A stretch of DNA of 64,000 nt from Barnesiella propionica (GTDB taxonomy: Bacteria; Bacteroidota; Bacteroidia; Bacteroidales; Barnesiellaceae), in contig NZ_JAOQJK010000001.1 of NCBI RefSeq assembly GCF_025567045.1, positions 248,001-312,000 on the forward strand, read 5' to 3'. This document shows, one piece after another, positions 25,579 to 35,591 of this stretch; positions within the stretch are counted from its first letter, which is position 1; each line of letters starts with the position of its first letter. The notes under the pieces were generated by a model, which saw only the letters and a list, made by a program, of their open reading frames with translations, was not told the DNA's origin and made no database searches. The position numbers and the translations under genes are program-made.

Positions 25579-26463
25579 TCAGATGACATTGCGCTTCTTG
25601 ACTCCATATTTATCTTGATACTCGGAGGGAAGCATATTTGTGGCTCTTTTAAATTGATCTATAAAATTGGACAGATTATTAAAACCTACTTCTAAACTTA
25701 TGGTAGAAATCTTCATACGTCCTTCAATGAGAAACTTTTTGGCATGCCCTATACGCATATCATTAAGATACTGGACAAATGTCTTTTTAGTGCGCTCTTT
25801 AAAATACCGGCAGAAAGCCGTAGGAGTAAGCCCGGCAATAGCCGCAACCTCTTCCAGTTTGATGGGCTTATTGAAATTACGCACCAGAAACTGATATATT
25901 TTATTGAACCTTTCGAAGTCGGACGAATTAACCGATTGCGTAAAACCTACGCTGGCCAGCAATTCATACTCTTCGGTCGTAGCCATCATATCGAGCAAGG
26001 TAAGCAGGTTCGTCACTCTTTCTACCCCCTCTCTATTGAATGTCTGCCGTATATAACTCGCTATTTTTTCCCTGGATTCTCCGACAAATTTTATACCCCT
26101 GCGTGAGCGTTCTATCAGTTCCCGTATCCGCGCCATTTCAGGGAGACGTATCATAACCCCGCTAAACAGTTCTATCCGGAAATACACGCAATGACAAATC
26201 GCACGAAGCCCCAGGGCCGTATCCTGATATTCTTTGTCATTCCTCCACTCATGAGGCAACTGAGGTCCCATCATACATACGTCCCCTTCGGAATAGCCTT
26301 CGATATGATCTCCCACGAAACGAGTCCCTATGCCTTTTTCTATACACATGATTTCCACCTCAGGATGATAATGCCACGGTACGATAAAATAAGGCAGATC
26401 TTCCCGGTAAAAATTAATGTAATTATCTACAGTAAAAGGTAATTCCTGATATAACGGTTTCAT
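25579..26463 (-). CDS. AraC-family regulator of the PUL
   Basis: 294 aa from the ATG at 26463 (a TTG two codons upstream is unlikely). N-terminal cupin sensor: PWHYHPEVEIMCIEKGIG, GDVCMMGPQLPHEW. The C-terminal pair of helix-turn-helix motifs covers about 190-285: LEEVAAIAGLTPTAFCRYFK and ISTISLEVGFNNLSNFIDQF. The cupin presumably binds a sugar or sugar phosphate from the pathway. It sits directly upstream of the operon on the same strand, with the operator between. I infer that it activates both the metabolic operon and susCD. PULs more often use hybrid two-component systems, ECF-sigma or SusR proteins, so AraC control is a less common arrangement. Confidence 0.9.
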   Translation of the reverse strand: MKPLYQELPFTVDNYINFYREDLPYFIVPWHYHPEVEIMCIEKGIGTRFVGDHIEGYSEGDVCMMGPQLPHEWRNDKEYQDTALGLRAICHCVYFRIELFSGVMIRLPEMARIRELIERSRRGIKFVGESREKIASYIRQTFNREGVERVTNLLTLLDMMATTEEYELLASVGFTQSVNSSDFERFNKIYQFLVRNFNKPIKLEEVAAIAGLTPTAFCRYFKERTKKTFVQYLNDMRIGHAKKFLIEGRMKISTISLEVGFNNLSNFIDQFKRATNMLPSEYQDKYGVKKRNVI

Positions 26464-26605
26464 AAGCAAGAATGCGATTAGGTTAACCTGAATACAAAAA
26501 AGATATTCTGTTCCAAAATTAAAGAAATTATTAAAAAACCGGCAAACTTACGATAAAAATTCCACATCCGTTACTTTTAAATTAATACCGTATTGCATTC
26601 AGCCT

Positions 26606-27451
26606 TTAACTGTTCCTGTAGTCCAGAGGTGTCATTCCGGTATGACGCCGAAAGTATTTTCCAAAAAAAGAAGCATTGGGAAAATTAAGAGAATAGGCAA
26701 TTTGTTTCACCGTATTATTAGACGAGTGCAATTGTGTTTTCGCATCCAGTATAACGGCTGCCGCTATAATAGACGATACATTTCTTCCGGTAAGAGCTTT
26801 AACGGTACTGGTAAGGTGCTTCGGAGAAATACAGAGCTTCTGCGCATAAAAATTAACATGTCGTTCGGTACGATAATATTTCATCACCAGAATCGTCAAA
26901 TCTTTGAACAGTTGTATACTCCGGCTGTTCTTTTCTGTTATAGCAGCCTGTTTCTTCTTGTAAAGGGCGGTTACTTCATACATGAGTCCCATTATCATAT
27001 TTCGAAGAAACTCAACATGTTCTTCTTCTTCCAGTCTGTGGCACTTTTTCCCGACTATACAAAAGAAATCTTTCATCCACAAGGCCTCGTCTTCGGTAAG
27101 AGAAATCAACGGATTATCAGTAACAGTTTTCAGATACGGCATAGACGCACGTACCAGGCTCATATTTGTAACTAACTTATAAGAATAGAGAAATACATAC
27201 ACCCTGAAATCGGAAGTATGTTCTACCAATTGCATAATTACACCGGGAGGCAAAGTCAATAAATCATGTTTGTTTATCTGGCGTTTCAATAAATTTAATC
27301 TTAATGTAGCCGAACCTTCACAGCAAAGAATATAAGCAACGTCTTCTACTCTCCTGGGATATTTTAAATCCTGGAACAATTCGTTCATATTACCATATAA
27401 TATATCCAGATTTTTTTCCGATTTAATCACATATGCATTCCTTTTTTTCAT
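26606..27451 (-). CDS. AraC-family regulator, divergent from the efflux operon
   Basis: 281 aa. The N-terminal ~170 residues form a weakly conserved AraC ligand domain (YILCCEGSATLRLNLLKRQI, LLTLPPGVIMQLVEHTSDF). C-terminal HTH domain: VNFYAQKLCISPKHLTSTVKALTG and VKQIAYSLNFPNASFFGKYFRR, ending MTPLDYRNS. It is transcribed divergently from a TolC/EmrAB-like operon; the promoters are ~90 bp apart, so it probably controls that operon. It belongs to the same subfamily as the AraC protein at 43045-43920 (shared SxYA-K, DAKxQL and SFFxKYFxxHxGMTPxxYRN positions). Confidence 0.9.
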   Translation of the reverse strand: MKKRNAYVIKSEKNLDILYGNMNELFQDLKYPRRVEDVAYILCCEGSATLRLNLLKRQINKHDLLTLPPGVIMQLVEHTSDFRVYVFLYSYKLVTNMSLVRASMPYLKTVTDNPLISLTEDEALWMKDFFCIVGKKCHRLEEEEHVEFLRNMIMGLMYEVTALYKKKQAAITEKNSRSIQLFKDLTILVMKYYRTERHVNFYAQKLCISPKHLTSTVKALTGRNVSSIIAAAVILDAKTQLHSSNNTVKQIAYSLNFPNASFFGKYFRRHTGMTPLDYRNS

Positions 27452-27472
27452 GACATCTCACTTTTACACCAT

Positions 27473-27505
27473 CAAATATAGATGAAATTTACTTATATGA
27501 ACAAA
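27473..27505 (-). promoter_or_regulatory. Promoter of the divergent AraC gene
   Basis: Minus strand: TTTG (27502-27505), 21 nt, TATATTTG (27473-27480). The expected start lies ~15 nt before the ATG. Confidence 0.6.
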
Positions 27506-27568
27506 AAATCGGAGAAACAGAACATTCATCGTTTCAATATGACCTTTCTTTACCGTTTTGGAAGTACC

Positions 27569-27576
27569 TACCTTTG
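27569..27576 (+). promoter_or_regulatory. -7 element of the TolC/EmrAB operon
   Basis: TACCTTTG matches TAnnTTTG exactly. No -33 TTG at the right distance, which suggests activation by the divergent AraC protein. It sets the start codon of the TolC gene at 27602, because earlier in-frame ATGs lie at or before the transcript start. Confidence 0.55.
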
Positions 27577-27601
27577 TACCATGAATTTATATTATTTAAT
27601 A

Positions 27602-28939
27602 ATGAAAAGAAAACTAATTATCACATTTATGTTTCTATGCTGTTTAAGCAATTGCCATCTGCTATCGGGACAACATCTTACTCTTCGGGAGAGCATCGAA
27701 ACCGGCATACAACGAAACCTTTCATTACAGAATAAAAATCTGGACATAAAACAACAAACATATACGGTAAAAGAAAGCCGGGCTCAATTATTACCTATAA
27801 TAAATGCCTTCGGGAACTTTACCAATAACGTCGACAGAGGAACCTCCGTAAGCGACGGTACGAGCCGGGGAATACCTTATGTAGAAACACAAGGATTACG
27901 ATATAGTACCAACGGCGGGGTACAATTGTCCATGCCTCTCTACAACCAAACTATTTACACAGGAATCTCCCTTTCCCGGAAAATAGAAGAGATAAGCCGG
28001 CTGAATTATGAACAGGCACGGCAGGAACTTGTTTTTCAAATATGTAAATTATATTATCTGGGACAAACTACTTTCCGTCAAATAGAACTTACATCGGAAA
28101 ACATATCGAGATTAGAAGAATTAAACGACATTACACGAGCTTTTTATGAAAATGAAATGACCCTGGAAATAGATGTAAAACGGGTCGATATAAATCTCGA
28201 AAATCTCAAAGTGCAACTTAGCAATGCACAGTCTATGTACGAACAGCAGCTCAATTTGCTGAAATACACAATAGGTCTGCCGGCCGACACGGTCTTTACC
28301 CTATCGCCTTTAGACAGCGATATAAATTTATCGTTCCAATGGGAAGGATTATCTTCCAATTTACCGGAGCTAAGATTGCTTCAGGAACAAATCCAAATGA
28401 GCAAACTGCAAAAACGCTCGGTCATTCAAGGTTATATTCCGTCTTTATCTTTAATAGGACAATTGGCATATACCAATTATACAGACCATTTCAGGAACTA
28501 TTTTCATGCCAATACACCGGAATCTTTAAACCAATGGTATAACTCTTTCAACTGGGGACTTTCCCTCAGGATTCCCATCTTCGACGCTTTTGACAAAACC
28601 CTGAAGTATAAGAAAGCCAACGTAAATCATATAAAATCGAAACTGGCACTGGAAGATACGCGGCAACGAATGGAGACACAATACAATAACGCCATGAAAG
28701 AATGGATGAATAACCAACGTACATACCAAAGGCTGGATAATAACTATAAACTGGCCGAGGAGGTCTACCTGGTAACCGCAGAAAAATATAAAGAAGGCGT
28801 TTCTTCCATGACAGAATTACTACAGGATGAATTAAGGATGAACGAAGCGCTGAACAATTATATTTCATCCGTCTATAATTATAAAATGTCAGAGCTAACT
28901 TTATTAAGGCTATCGGACAAACTTACGGAACTTCAATAA
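27602..28939 (+). CDS. TolC-family outer-membrane efflux protein
   Basis: 445 aa from the ATG at 27602, where a proper signal peptide begins (KLIITFMFLCCLSNCHLLSGQ). Two outer-membrane-efflux repeats with long coiled-coil helices are visible: LTLRESIETGIQRNLSLQNK and KYKEGVSSMTELLQDELRM. It forms the outer-membrane channel of a tripartite pump with the HlyD adaptor (42 bp downstream) and the MFS transporter. Regulation is probably by the divergent AraC protein. Confidence 0.92.
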   Translation: MKRKLIITFMFLCCLSNCHLLSGQHLTLRESIETGIQRNLSLQNKNLDIKQQTYTVKESRAQLLPIINAFGNFTNNVDRGTSVSDGTSRGIPYVETQGLRYSTNGGVQLSMPLYNQTIYTGISLSRKIEEISRLNYEQARQELVFQICKLYYLGQTTFRQIELTSENISRLEELNDITRAFYENEMTLEIDVKRVDINLENLKVQLSNAQSMYEQQLNLLKYTIGLPADTVFTLSPLDSDINLSFQWEGLSSNLPELRLLQEQIQMSKLQKRSVIQGYIPSLSLIGQLAYTNYTDHFRNYFHANTPESLNQWYNSFNWGLSLRIPIFDAFDKTLKYKKANVNHIKSKLALEDTRQRMETQYNNAMKEWMNNQRTYQRLDNNYKLAEEVYLVTAEKYKEGVSSMTELLQDELRMNEALNNYISSVYNYKMSELTLLRLSDKLTELQ

Positions 28940-28981
28940 CTTTTATATAACCAATTACCAATATACCAAAAACAGAATATT

Positions 28982-30058
28982 ATGTCAACAGAAAATCATA
29001 AAAAACAGCTTAAGAAACTCCGCATATTACGTACAAGCCGCTGGATACTCAGTACAGTAGGTCTCCTTGTCATTATCGCCGGACTCTGGCAATCCGTCCT
29101 CCTGTTCCTCGACTATAAAAAAAGCGAAACGACCAATGACGCGCAGATAGAACAGTATGTATCCCCTATCAACATAAAAGTTCCCGGATACATTCGTAAA
29201 ATATATTTTACGGAGCATCAATATGTCCGTAAAGGAGATACGCTGCTCGTTCTTGACGACAGCGAATACAGAATAAGGCTGAAAGAGGCAGAAGCCGCTT
29301 TCATGGATGCTCAAGCCGGAAAAAATGTACTGGAAACGACACTGAACACTACGCAGAATAATGCGGCCGTATTCATTGCATCTATTAAAGAGGCGGAAAC
29401 TAAAGTAAGCAAGTTAAAAAAGGATTATGAACGATATCAGAACCTGGTAGAAAGAAAAGCGGCGACTCCCGTACAACTGGAACAGATAAAAACAGAGCTG
29501 GACATGACTAAAGCACGGATAGAAGCGCTGAAGACCCAGCAAAAGGCGGCGCAAAGCAGTGTGAACGAGGTGAGCAAACGACAGGAAAACAGCAAAGCCG
29601 CGATACAAAGGGCGGAGGCAAATGTAGAAATGATGCGTCTGAACTTATCCTACACAATCGTAACCGCACCTTGTGACGGAGTACTGGGCAGGAGAAACAT
29701 GGAAGAAGGACAGTTGGTAAACGGCGGCCAGAATATCACCAATATTATTCCCGATACCAAAAAATGGGTAATTGCTAATTACAAGGAGACGCAGATTGGA
29801 AACCTCACTACAGGGCAAAAGGTAAATATTAAAGTAGACGCATTTCCGGACAAAATATTTACCGGAGAGATCACGGCAATATCTGGCGCAACCGGTTCTA
29901 AATACGCATTGGTCCCTGCCGATAATTCCACCGGGAATTTCGTAAAGATTCAGCAACGTATTCCGGTGCGCATCGAATTCACTAATCTTTCCAGCGAAGA
30001 AAACAGGCTTCTGGCCGCAGGTATGATGGCCGAAGTAGAAGCAATCTTAAAAAAGTAA
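28982..30058 (+). CDS. HlyD/EmrA-family membrane-fusion adaptor
   Basis: 358 aa. One N-terminal membrane helix (WILSTVGLLVIIAGLW), then a lipoyl half (DAQIEQYVSPINIKVPGYI), a coiled coil at ~95-200 (KVSKLKKDYERYQNLVERKA, RAEANVEMMRLNL), the second lipoyl half (YTIVTAPCDGVLGRRNMEEG), and a beta-barrel domain (VIANYKETQIGNLTTGQKV). It links the MFS pump to TolC. The gene ends 3 bp before the MFS gene. Confidence 0.92.
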   Translation: MSTENHKKQLKKLRILRTSRWILSTVGLLVIIAGLWQSVLLFLDYKKSETTNDAQIEQYVSPINIKVPGYIRKIYFTEHQYVRKGDTLLVLDDSEYRIRLKEAEAAFMDAQAGKNVLETTLNTTQNNAAVFIASIKEAETKVSKLKKDYERYQNLVERKAATPVQLEQIKTELDMTKARIEALKTQQKAAQSSVNEVSKRQENSKAAIQRAEANVEMMRLNLSYTIVTAPCDGVLGRRNMEEGQLVNGGQNITNIIPDTKKWVIANYKETQIGNLTTGQKVNIKVDAFPDKIFTGEITAISGATGSKYALVPADNSTGNFVKIQQRIPVRIEFTNLSSEENRLLAAGMMAEVEAILKK

Positions 30059-30061
30059 TGC

Positions 30062-31723
30062 ATGAAACGAAGTAATTTCCCATTTCATGACTGGGTTCCC
30101 CGTTGGTTAGGCATATCGATATTATTTTTCATGTTCCTTCCCAGCCTTTTTATCAGCGGGGCATATACCGTCAACAGCGGAGAAATGTCGTCAGGATTAG
30201 GTATCTTATCGGAACACATACAATTTTCCAGCTTCTGTACTTCGATAGGAATGGTGGTTTACGCTCCTTTCATGGTAAGCTTCCTCAAGATCGGACGGCC
30301 TAAAATGGTCTTTCTTGCCGGCTGCATTATATTATTCTTTTTAAGTTGGTTATGTGCCGTCACAGAGTCCATGCCGTTATTAATGCTCTGTAGTTTTTTT
30401 ATGGGATTCATCCGCATGATACTGGTATTTAATACTCTGTTCACCCTTATACATTATGCAACGGGCATCGATGCTATCGCCGGGATCGAGAACGAGCCAG
30501 ATCTCTCGCCGGAAGAATACCAGAAAGGAGAAGCGGCTAAAGGCATCTACCTGCCGTTCATGTATTTATTTTTCATGATAGTAGCCCAAATAGGGAACGC
30601 TATTACGGCATGGTGCGCTTATGAATACCAATGGCAATATTCCTACTATTTTATGATGGGGCTGCTTCTTGTTGCCCTGATTCTCACCGAAGTAACGATG
30701 AAATATCAGAAACGGCTGTCTCCGGCAAAAATAACTTTCTCCAAATTCGCCGATATGACAACGGCTGCCATCGCCATGCTGGGATTATGCTACATATTGA
30801 TCTACGGCAAGACTCTCGACTGGTTCGATAATCCCAACATACGTCTCGCCGCTTATATATCCCTGGTTTCCCTGGGTATTTTTTTACTACTTCAGGCCAA
30901 CAGCCAAAAAGGATATATAAAACTGGAAATCTTCAGTGTACGCAAAGGATTGATCGCATGTCTCATGTTCATGTTCATCATGATACTCAACAGCAGTTCC
31001 ATACTGGTAAATGCTTTTACGGGAGTAGCCATGAAAATAGACAATTTCCAAAACGCCAATCTGGGTAATTACACAATCATAGGTTATATTGCCGGCGCAG
31101 TTACCGCCGCAGTCATGGCCTGGAAAAAAATTCATTATAAATATATTTTTTCGGTTGGTTTTCTCTACATCATTATCTCCGCCTTGTTCCTGTATTTCTG
31201 GATACAACCTCAGGGCCTCTACGAATATATGAAATGGCCTACCCTGATACGGGCTGCCGGGATGATTATAGTATATGCCATGAGTGCTATCTACGGACAA
31301 TACATGTTGCCTAAACGACTTATGGTTTCCTGGGTATTCCTCATGCTCGCATTCCGTTCTGTTATCGCGCCTGTTGCGGGAGTGGCGGTATATAGCAATC
31401 TGATGAACGAGCGCCAGCAATACTATATAACAAAATTCGTATCCCGTGCCGACGCCACTAATACAGAGGTAGCAGACTTGTTCCGGCAAACACAGGCAGG
31501 AAGTATGATAGCACAAGGGAAAAGCTACGAGGAAGGTTCCAATCTGGCCGCCATATCCCTGCGCGGAAGGATACAAGTACAAGGATTATTAGCTACGCTC
31601 AAAGAAATTGCCGGATGGACAATCTGGGGAGGAATTTTATTCATTATCATTACGCTGATTATTCCTTACGACGACAAAAAAGAAAAACTGATACTGGAAA
31701 CCTGGGCACGAAACAAAGGCTAA
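30062..31723 (+). CDS. MFS drug exporter, EmrB-like (14-TM type)
   Basis: 553 aa, strongly hydrophobic, with roughly 14 predicted membrane helices. It is in an operon with HlyD and TolC genes, the EmrAB-TolC arrangement, so it probably extrudes amphipathic or toxic compounds using the proton gradient. The classical DHA2 motif C is weakly conserved here, as is common in Bacteroidetes members. It is the last gene of the operon; a strong terminator follows at 31762. Confidence 0.85.
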   Translation: MKRSNFPFHDWVPRWLGISILFFMFLPSLFISGAYTVNSGEMSSGLGILSEHIQFSSFCTSIGMVVYAPFMVSFLKIGRPKMVFLAGCIILFFLSWLCAVTESMPLLMLCSFFMGFIRMILVFNTLFTLIHYATGIDAIAGIENEPDLSPEEYQKGEAAKGIYLPFMYLFFMIVAQIGNAITAWCAYEYQWQYSYYFMMGLLLVALILTEVTMKYQKRLSPAKITFSKFADMTTAAIAMLGLCYILIYGKTLDWFDNPNIRLAAYISLVSLGIFLLLQANSQKGYIKLEIFSVRKGLIACLMFMFIMILNSSSILVNAFTGVAMKIDNFQNANLGNYTIIGYIAGAVTAAVMAWKKIHYKYIFSVGFLYIIISALFLYFWIQPQGLYEYMKWPTLIRAAGMIIVYAMSAIYGQYMLPKRLMVSWVFLMLAFRSVIAPVAGVAVYSNLMNERQQYYITKFVSRADATNTEVADLFRQTQAGSMIAQGKSYEEGSNLAAISLRGRIQVQGLLATLKEIAGWTIWGGILFIIITLIIPYDDKKEKLILETWARNKG

Positions 31724-31761
31724 CTAACATATTCTATTTTTTACCTCTATCATCTGACATT

Positions 31762-31798
31762 CCCGGAACGGAATTCCGTTCCGGGGATTTCTTTTTTC
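31762..31798 (+). terminator. Terminator between the two efflux operons
   Basis: A perfect 24-bp palindrome (CCCGGAACGGAA and its complement, 31762-31785) followed by a T-rich tract ending TTTTTT. The remaining ~130 bp to the next gene shows no convincing TAnnTTTG element. Confidence 0.85.
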
Positions 31799-31931
31799 GT
31801 AAAAACGAAGATCCTAAAAATCACCGGCCGTTGTCCGTATGGCAGGATAGTACGCCCCGGTGTGTTTTCCTGAACAATCTTTTTTCTGTACCGTTATAAA
31901 GCTAACATTTAATTCATAAACAGAAATTTTT

Positions 31932-33374
31932 ATGTTCAGATATTTGGCTTCATGCAGCATGCTTCTTTTCTTTTTGTTTCCTGCAATCCTGACAGCACAA
32001 AATCCAGAAATAGAACTTAGTTACGAACAGTCCGCACAAAGGTTATTACAGGAAAACCAAAGTCTTAAAATAGCAGCCAAGGAAATAGAATGGGCGAAAA
32101 ATGAACATCAGAGACTGAACGCATTCTGGTATCCTTCTATCAACGCTACGGGAGCTTATGTACACATGTCGAATAAAATAGAAGTCAAAGAACCGCTAAG
32201 CCAGTTCACCGATCCGGCAAAAGATTTCGTGCATTCTATTATTCCCAACGACCAGATCATATCTTCTATCCTGGACAAAATAGGTTCCTATTCACTGAGT
32301 TTTCCGCTAACGCCCCAGAACCTCACGACCATAGACGCTAATATTACATGGCCCGTTTTTACAGGAGGTAAACGTATCTATGCCGGGAAAATAGGAAGAT
32401 CGATGGTTTCCATCGCAGAAATAAACAGAGAACAGGTTCATGCAAACCTTCAAGTCCTGCTGGTAGAAACATACTTCGGACTGCGACTGGGGCAACGTGT
32501 CGTCGAAGTCAGGGAACAAACTTACCGGTCACTGGAGAAACATTACCAAAACGCACTGAAACTCGAGGCGAACGGTATGATAAACAAAGCAGAACGTTTA
32601 TTTGTAAAAGTCAATATGGACGAGGCGAAACGTGAACTGGAATCGGCAAAGAAAGACCTGAATGTGGCACAAAACGGATTCAAGGTTTTGATAAAAATGG
32701 ACTCAGAAAACGACATACGTCCTGTAACTCCCCTTTTCATCAATGACGGACTGCCTTCTGTTTCTTACTTCAAGTCTCTGGTAAGCGATAATAATTATAT
32801 TATCAATCAAATAAAACTGGAAGAGAATATTGCAGAGAACGAATTGAATATAGCCCGCACCGGATATGCTCCTAATATCGCCTTATTTGGAAAACAAACT
32901 TTATATGCACACGGTATAGAAAAGAACCTTTTGCCCAGAACCATGATAGGAGTCGGTTTTACCTGGAATATATTCGATGGTCTCGACAGGGAGAGAAAAG
33001 TGAGACAGGCTAAAATAAGTAAGCAAACACTGGAGCTGGGACGGGAAAAAGCGATAGACGACATACGGGTGGCTATAGATAAATTCTATAGCCAGATACA
33101 AAACGCTCTGGATAATATCACCGCTTTGAATACCACCATAGAAATGAGTCAGGAATTGGTAAGAATGAGAAAAAAATCCTTCACAGAAGGTATGGCGACC
33201 TCCGCCGAGGTGGTGGACGCCGAAGTTATGCTGTCAAAGGTACAGATCGCCTCGCTGCTGGCTTATTACCAATACGATGTAGCCCTGATCAATCTGCTGG
33301 CGACATCCGGTATTCCCGATACGTTCCAGTCATACCGGCAAGAGGGTAAGAGCGAACACCTTATTTTTAATTAA
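31932..33374 (+). CDS. TolC-family outer-membrane efflux protein of an ABC-2 export operon
   Basis: 480 aa with a signal peptide (LLFFLFPAILTAQ). TolC-type coiled-coil repeats: SYEQSAQRLLQENQSLKIAA, NIARTGYAPNIALFGKQTLY, MRKKSFTEGMATSAEVVDAE. It is the first gene of a four-gene operon with an HlyD adaptor and two ABC-2 permeases (37, 3 and -17 bp spacing). Only moderately similar to the TolC at 27602, so it is not a recent duplicate. Confidence 0.92.
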   Translation: MFRYLASCSMLLFFLFPAILTAQNPEIELSYEQSAQRLLQENQSLKIAAKEIEWAKNEHQRLNAFWYPSINATGAYVHMSNKIEVKEPLSQFTDPAKDFVHSIIPNDQIISSILDKIGSYSLSFPLTPQNLTTIDANITWPVFTGGKRIYAGKIGRSMVSIAEINREQVHANLQVLLVETYFGLRLGQRVVEVREQTYRSLEKHYQNALKLEANGMINKAERLFVKVNMDEAKRELESAKKDLNVAQNGFKVLIKMDSENDIRPVTPLFINDGLPSVSYFKSLVSDNNYIINQIKLEENIAENELNIARTGYAPNIALFGKQTLYAHGIEKNLLPRTMIGVGFTWNIFDGLDRERKVRQAKISKQTLELGREKAIDDIRVAIDKFYSQIQNALDNITALNTTIEMSQELVRMRKKSFTEGMATSAEVVDAEVMLSKVQIASLLAYYQYDVALINLLATSGIPDTFQSYRQEGKSEHLIFN

Positions 33375-33410
33375 TCATACGGATAAACAGATCATATCAA
33401 CCATTAAGTT

Positions 33411-34403
33411 ATGGAGAAACAAAGAAAATACCTGACAATAGCTTTTGTCATTATACTGGTCGCAGTTATTATAATTTCCGCAGCCGGAATGATACTGCTG
33501 GGGAATAAACCCATGATACTGCAGGGAGAGATTGAGGCTACAGAAATACGTATATCGGGAAAACTACCGGGCCGTATAGACACATTCCTCGTCAAGGAAG
33601 GACAGAATGTGAAAGCGGGAGATACGCTGGTGATCATTAACAGTCCCGAAGCGGTCGCGAAATACGAACAGGTAAACGCCATGGAAAATATCGCCGTTTT
33701 CCAGAATCAAAAGATAGACGAAGGAACACGGAAACAAATTATAGAATCGTTTCTGCAACTCTGGAACAAATCCAAATCGGATCTCCAACTGGCAAAGACT
33801 ACCTATGACCGGATACGTACCTTATATAAAGACAGCGTAGTAACTTCACAAAGGAAAGATGAAGTAGAAGCTTTATATAAAGCTGCAGTAGCTAATGAAC
33901 AGGCTGCTTACCAACAATACCAGATGGCACTGGACGGTGCACAGAAACAGGATAAAGAAAGTGCACGCTCTCTGGTCGAAGCGGCCAGAGGATCGGTGAA
34001 CGAAGTAGAAGCCCTGCTACAGGATGCCCGCCTTACGGCTCCGGAAAGCGGACAAATATCGTCTATCTACCCTAAACGGGGGGAACTGGTCGGTGCCGGA
34101 ACCCCCATTATGAGTCTTGTGGTATTAAACGATGCTCATGTCGTACTGAACGTCAGGGAAGATCTGCTCCCTCATTTCAAAATCGGTGAAATATTCCGGG
34201 GAGATGTTCCCGCCATAAATAAAAAAAGAATAGAATTTAAGACGAACTATATCAGTCCCCTGGGAAGTTACGCCACCTGGAAGTCAACCAAACAGACCGG
34301 AAGCTACGACCTGAGAACTTTCGAATTACATGCCTTACCCGTTTCACAAGTGGAAGGTTTACGCCCGGGCATGTCGGTACTGGTAAATATGAACGAATTG
34401 TAA
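33411..34403 (+). CDS. HlyD-family membrane-fusion adaptor
   Basis: 330 aa. N-terminal membrane helix (YLTIAFVIILVAVIIISAAG), lipoyl half (GEIEATEIRISGKLPGRIDT), coiled coil at ~75-190, second lipoyl half (ARLTAPESGQISSIYPKRGE), C-terminal beta-barrel. It connects the ABC-2 permeases to the TolC channel. The order TolC-HlyD-permease-permease is common in Bacteroidetes. Confidence 0.92.
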   Translation: MEKQRKYLTIAFVIILVAVIIISAAGMILLGNKPMILQGEIEATEIRISGKLPGRIDTFLVKEGQNVKAGDTLVIINSPEAVAKYEQVNAMENIAVFQNQKIDEGTRKQIIESFLQLWNKSKSDLQLAKTTYDRIRTLYKDSVVTSQRKDEVEALYKAAVANEQAAYQQYQMALDGAQKQDKESARSLVEAARGSVNEVEALLQDARLTAPESGQISSIYPKRGELVGAGTPIMSLVVLNDAHVVLNVREDLLPHFKIGEIFRGDVPAINKKRIEFKTNYISPLGSYATWKSTKQTGSYDLRTFELHALPVSQVEGLRPGMSVLVNMNEL

Positions 34404-34406
34404 ATA

Positions 34407-35591
34407 ATGGAGAGATGCACAAAAAACGGTCCTTTTGTTTCTGTCCTTAAACGGGAATGGAGACGTATGACATCCCGGAGGCTCTACTTCGGCGTATGTA
34501 TCGTACTACCGTTGTTCTGTGTCTTTTTCATGGCAACCATATTCGGTTCGGGGCAAATGGAGAATATACCTATCGGTATCGTGGATTACGACCAAACTGC
34601 TACTTCGAGGAACATTGCACGAACGGTAAGTGCCGTCCCTACATTCAAAGTGGCGGGAGATTATACCGACGACGTGTCGGCCCGTACGGCTACACAAAAG
34701 AAAAAAATATACGGTTACCTGGTTATTCCGCCTAATTTCGAAGAGAATGTACTCGGAGGCAGGCAAACCACATTGTCTTACTATTACCACTACGCACTAC
34801 TCAGCGTAGGAAGCGAAGTGCATGGGGCTTTCGAAACCGTATTGCAGCCTGTTTCAATGACACCGCTTGTAACGGAAGCTACAGCTTTGGGTATCAGCGA
34901 AAACCAGATAGAAGACTTCCTGGTACCGGTCAACGCGCAAGACCATCCGTTATTCAATCCCGACCTGGATTATTCGGTCTACCTGAGTCATCCGTTCTTT
35001 TTCATCCTGTTCCAGGTAATCATCCTGCTCGTTACCGTCTATTCGGTAGGAAGCGAAATAAAATTCCGTACCGGCGATGAATGGCTGAAAACCGCCGATA
35101 TGAATATTTTTACGGCTGTAACCGGTAAATTGCTGCCTTATACGGTCATATTCGTTATTATAGGAATATTTGCCAATTATGTGATGTTCGGCATTGCGAA
35201 TATACCTTTCTCGGGGCATTTTTTAAACCTAAACCTGTCAATGATTCTTTTCATTATCGCTACACAAGCCTTAGGAGTTTTTCTGTTCTCCCTATTCCCG
35301 GCCATCAGCATTATTATCAGTATCGTATCAATGGTAGGTTCGTTAGGCGCAACACTATCTGGTGTGACCTTTCCGGCCCCGTTCATGTTTCCCGTCGTAT
35401 ATTACTGCTCCTTTCTGTTTCCGGTAAGGCATTTTGTGGAAATAAACCAGAATCTCCTGTACGGCAATTACGGGTTCGCCTATTCCTGGCAAAATGTTTG
35501 TTCCCTTTTCGCTTTTGTCCCGGTGGCCCTGTTAATACTCCCCCACCTGAAAAAGGCTATATTAAGTCACAAATATGAAAACATCAAGTAA
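34407..35591 (+). CDS. ABC-2 type exporter permease
   Basis: 394 aa. One N-terminal helix (LYFGVCIVLPLFCVFFMATI), a ~150-residue periplasmic domain starting IPIGIVDYDQTATSRNI, then about five membrane helices, as in the ABC2_membrane_3 (YhhJ/YbhR-like) family. It would dimerise with the next gene product. No ATPase gene is present in the operon. Confidence 0.9.
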   Translation: MERCTKNGPFVSVLKREWRRMTSRRLYFGVCIVLPLFCVFFMATIFGSGQMENIPIGIVDYDQTATSRNIARTVSAVPTFKVAGDYTDDVSARTATQKKKIYGYLVIPPNFEENVLGGRQTTLSYYYHYALLSVGSEVHGAFETVLQPVSMTPLVTEATALGISENQIEDFLVPVNAQDHPLFNPDLDYSVYLSHPFFFILFQVIILLVTVYSVGSEIKFRTGDEWLKTADMNIFTAVTGKLLPYTVIFVIIGIFANYVMFGIANIPFSGHFLNLNLSMILFIIATQALGVFLFSLFPAISIIISIVSMVGSLGATLSGVTFPAPFMFPVVYYCSFLFPVRHFVEINQNLLYGNYGFAYSWQNVCSLFAFVPVALLILPHLKKAILSHKYENIK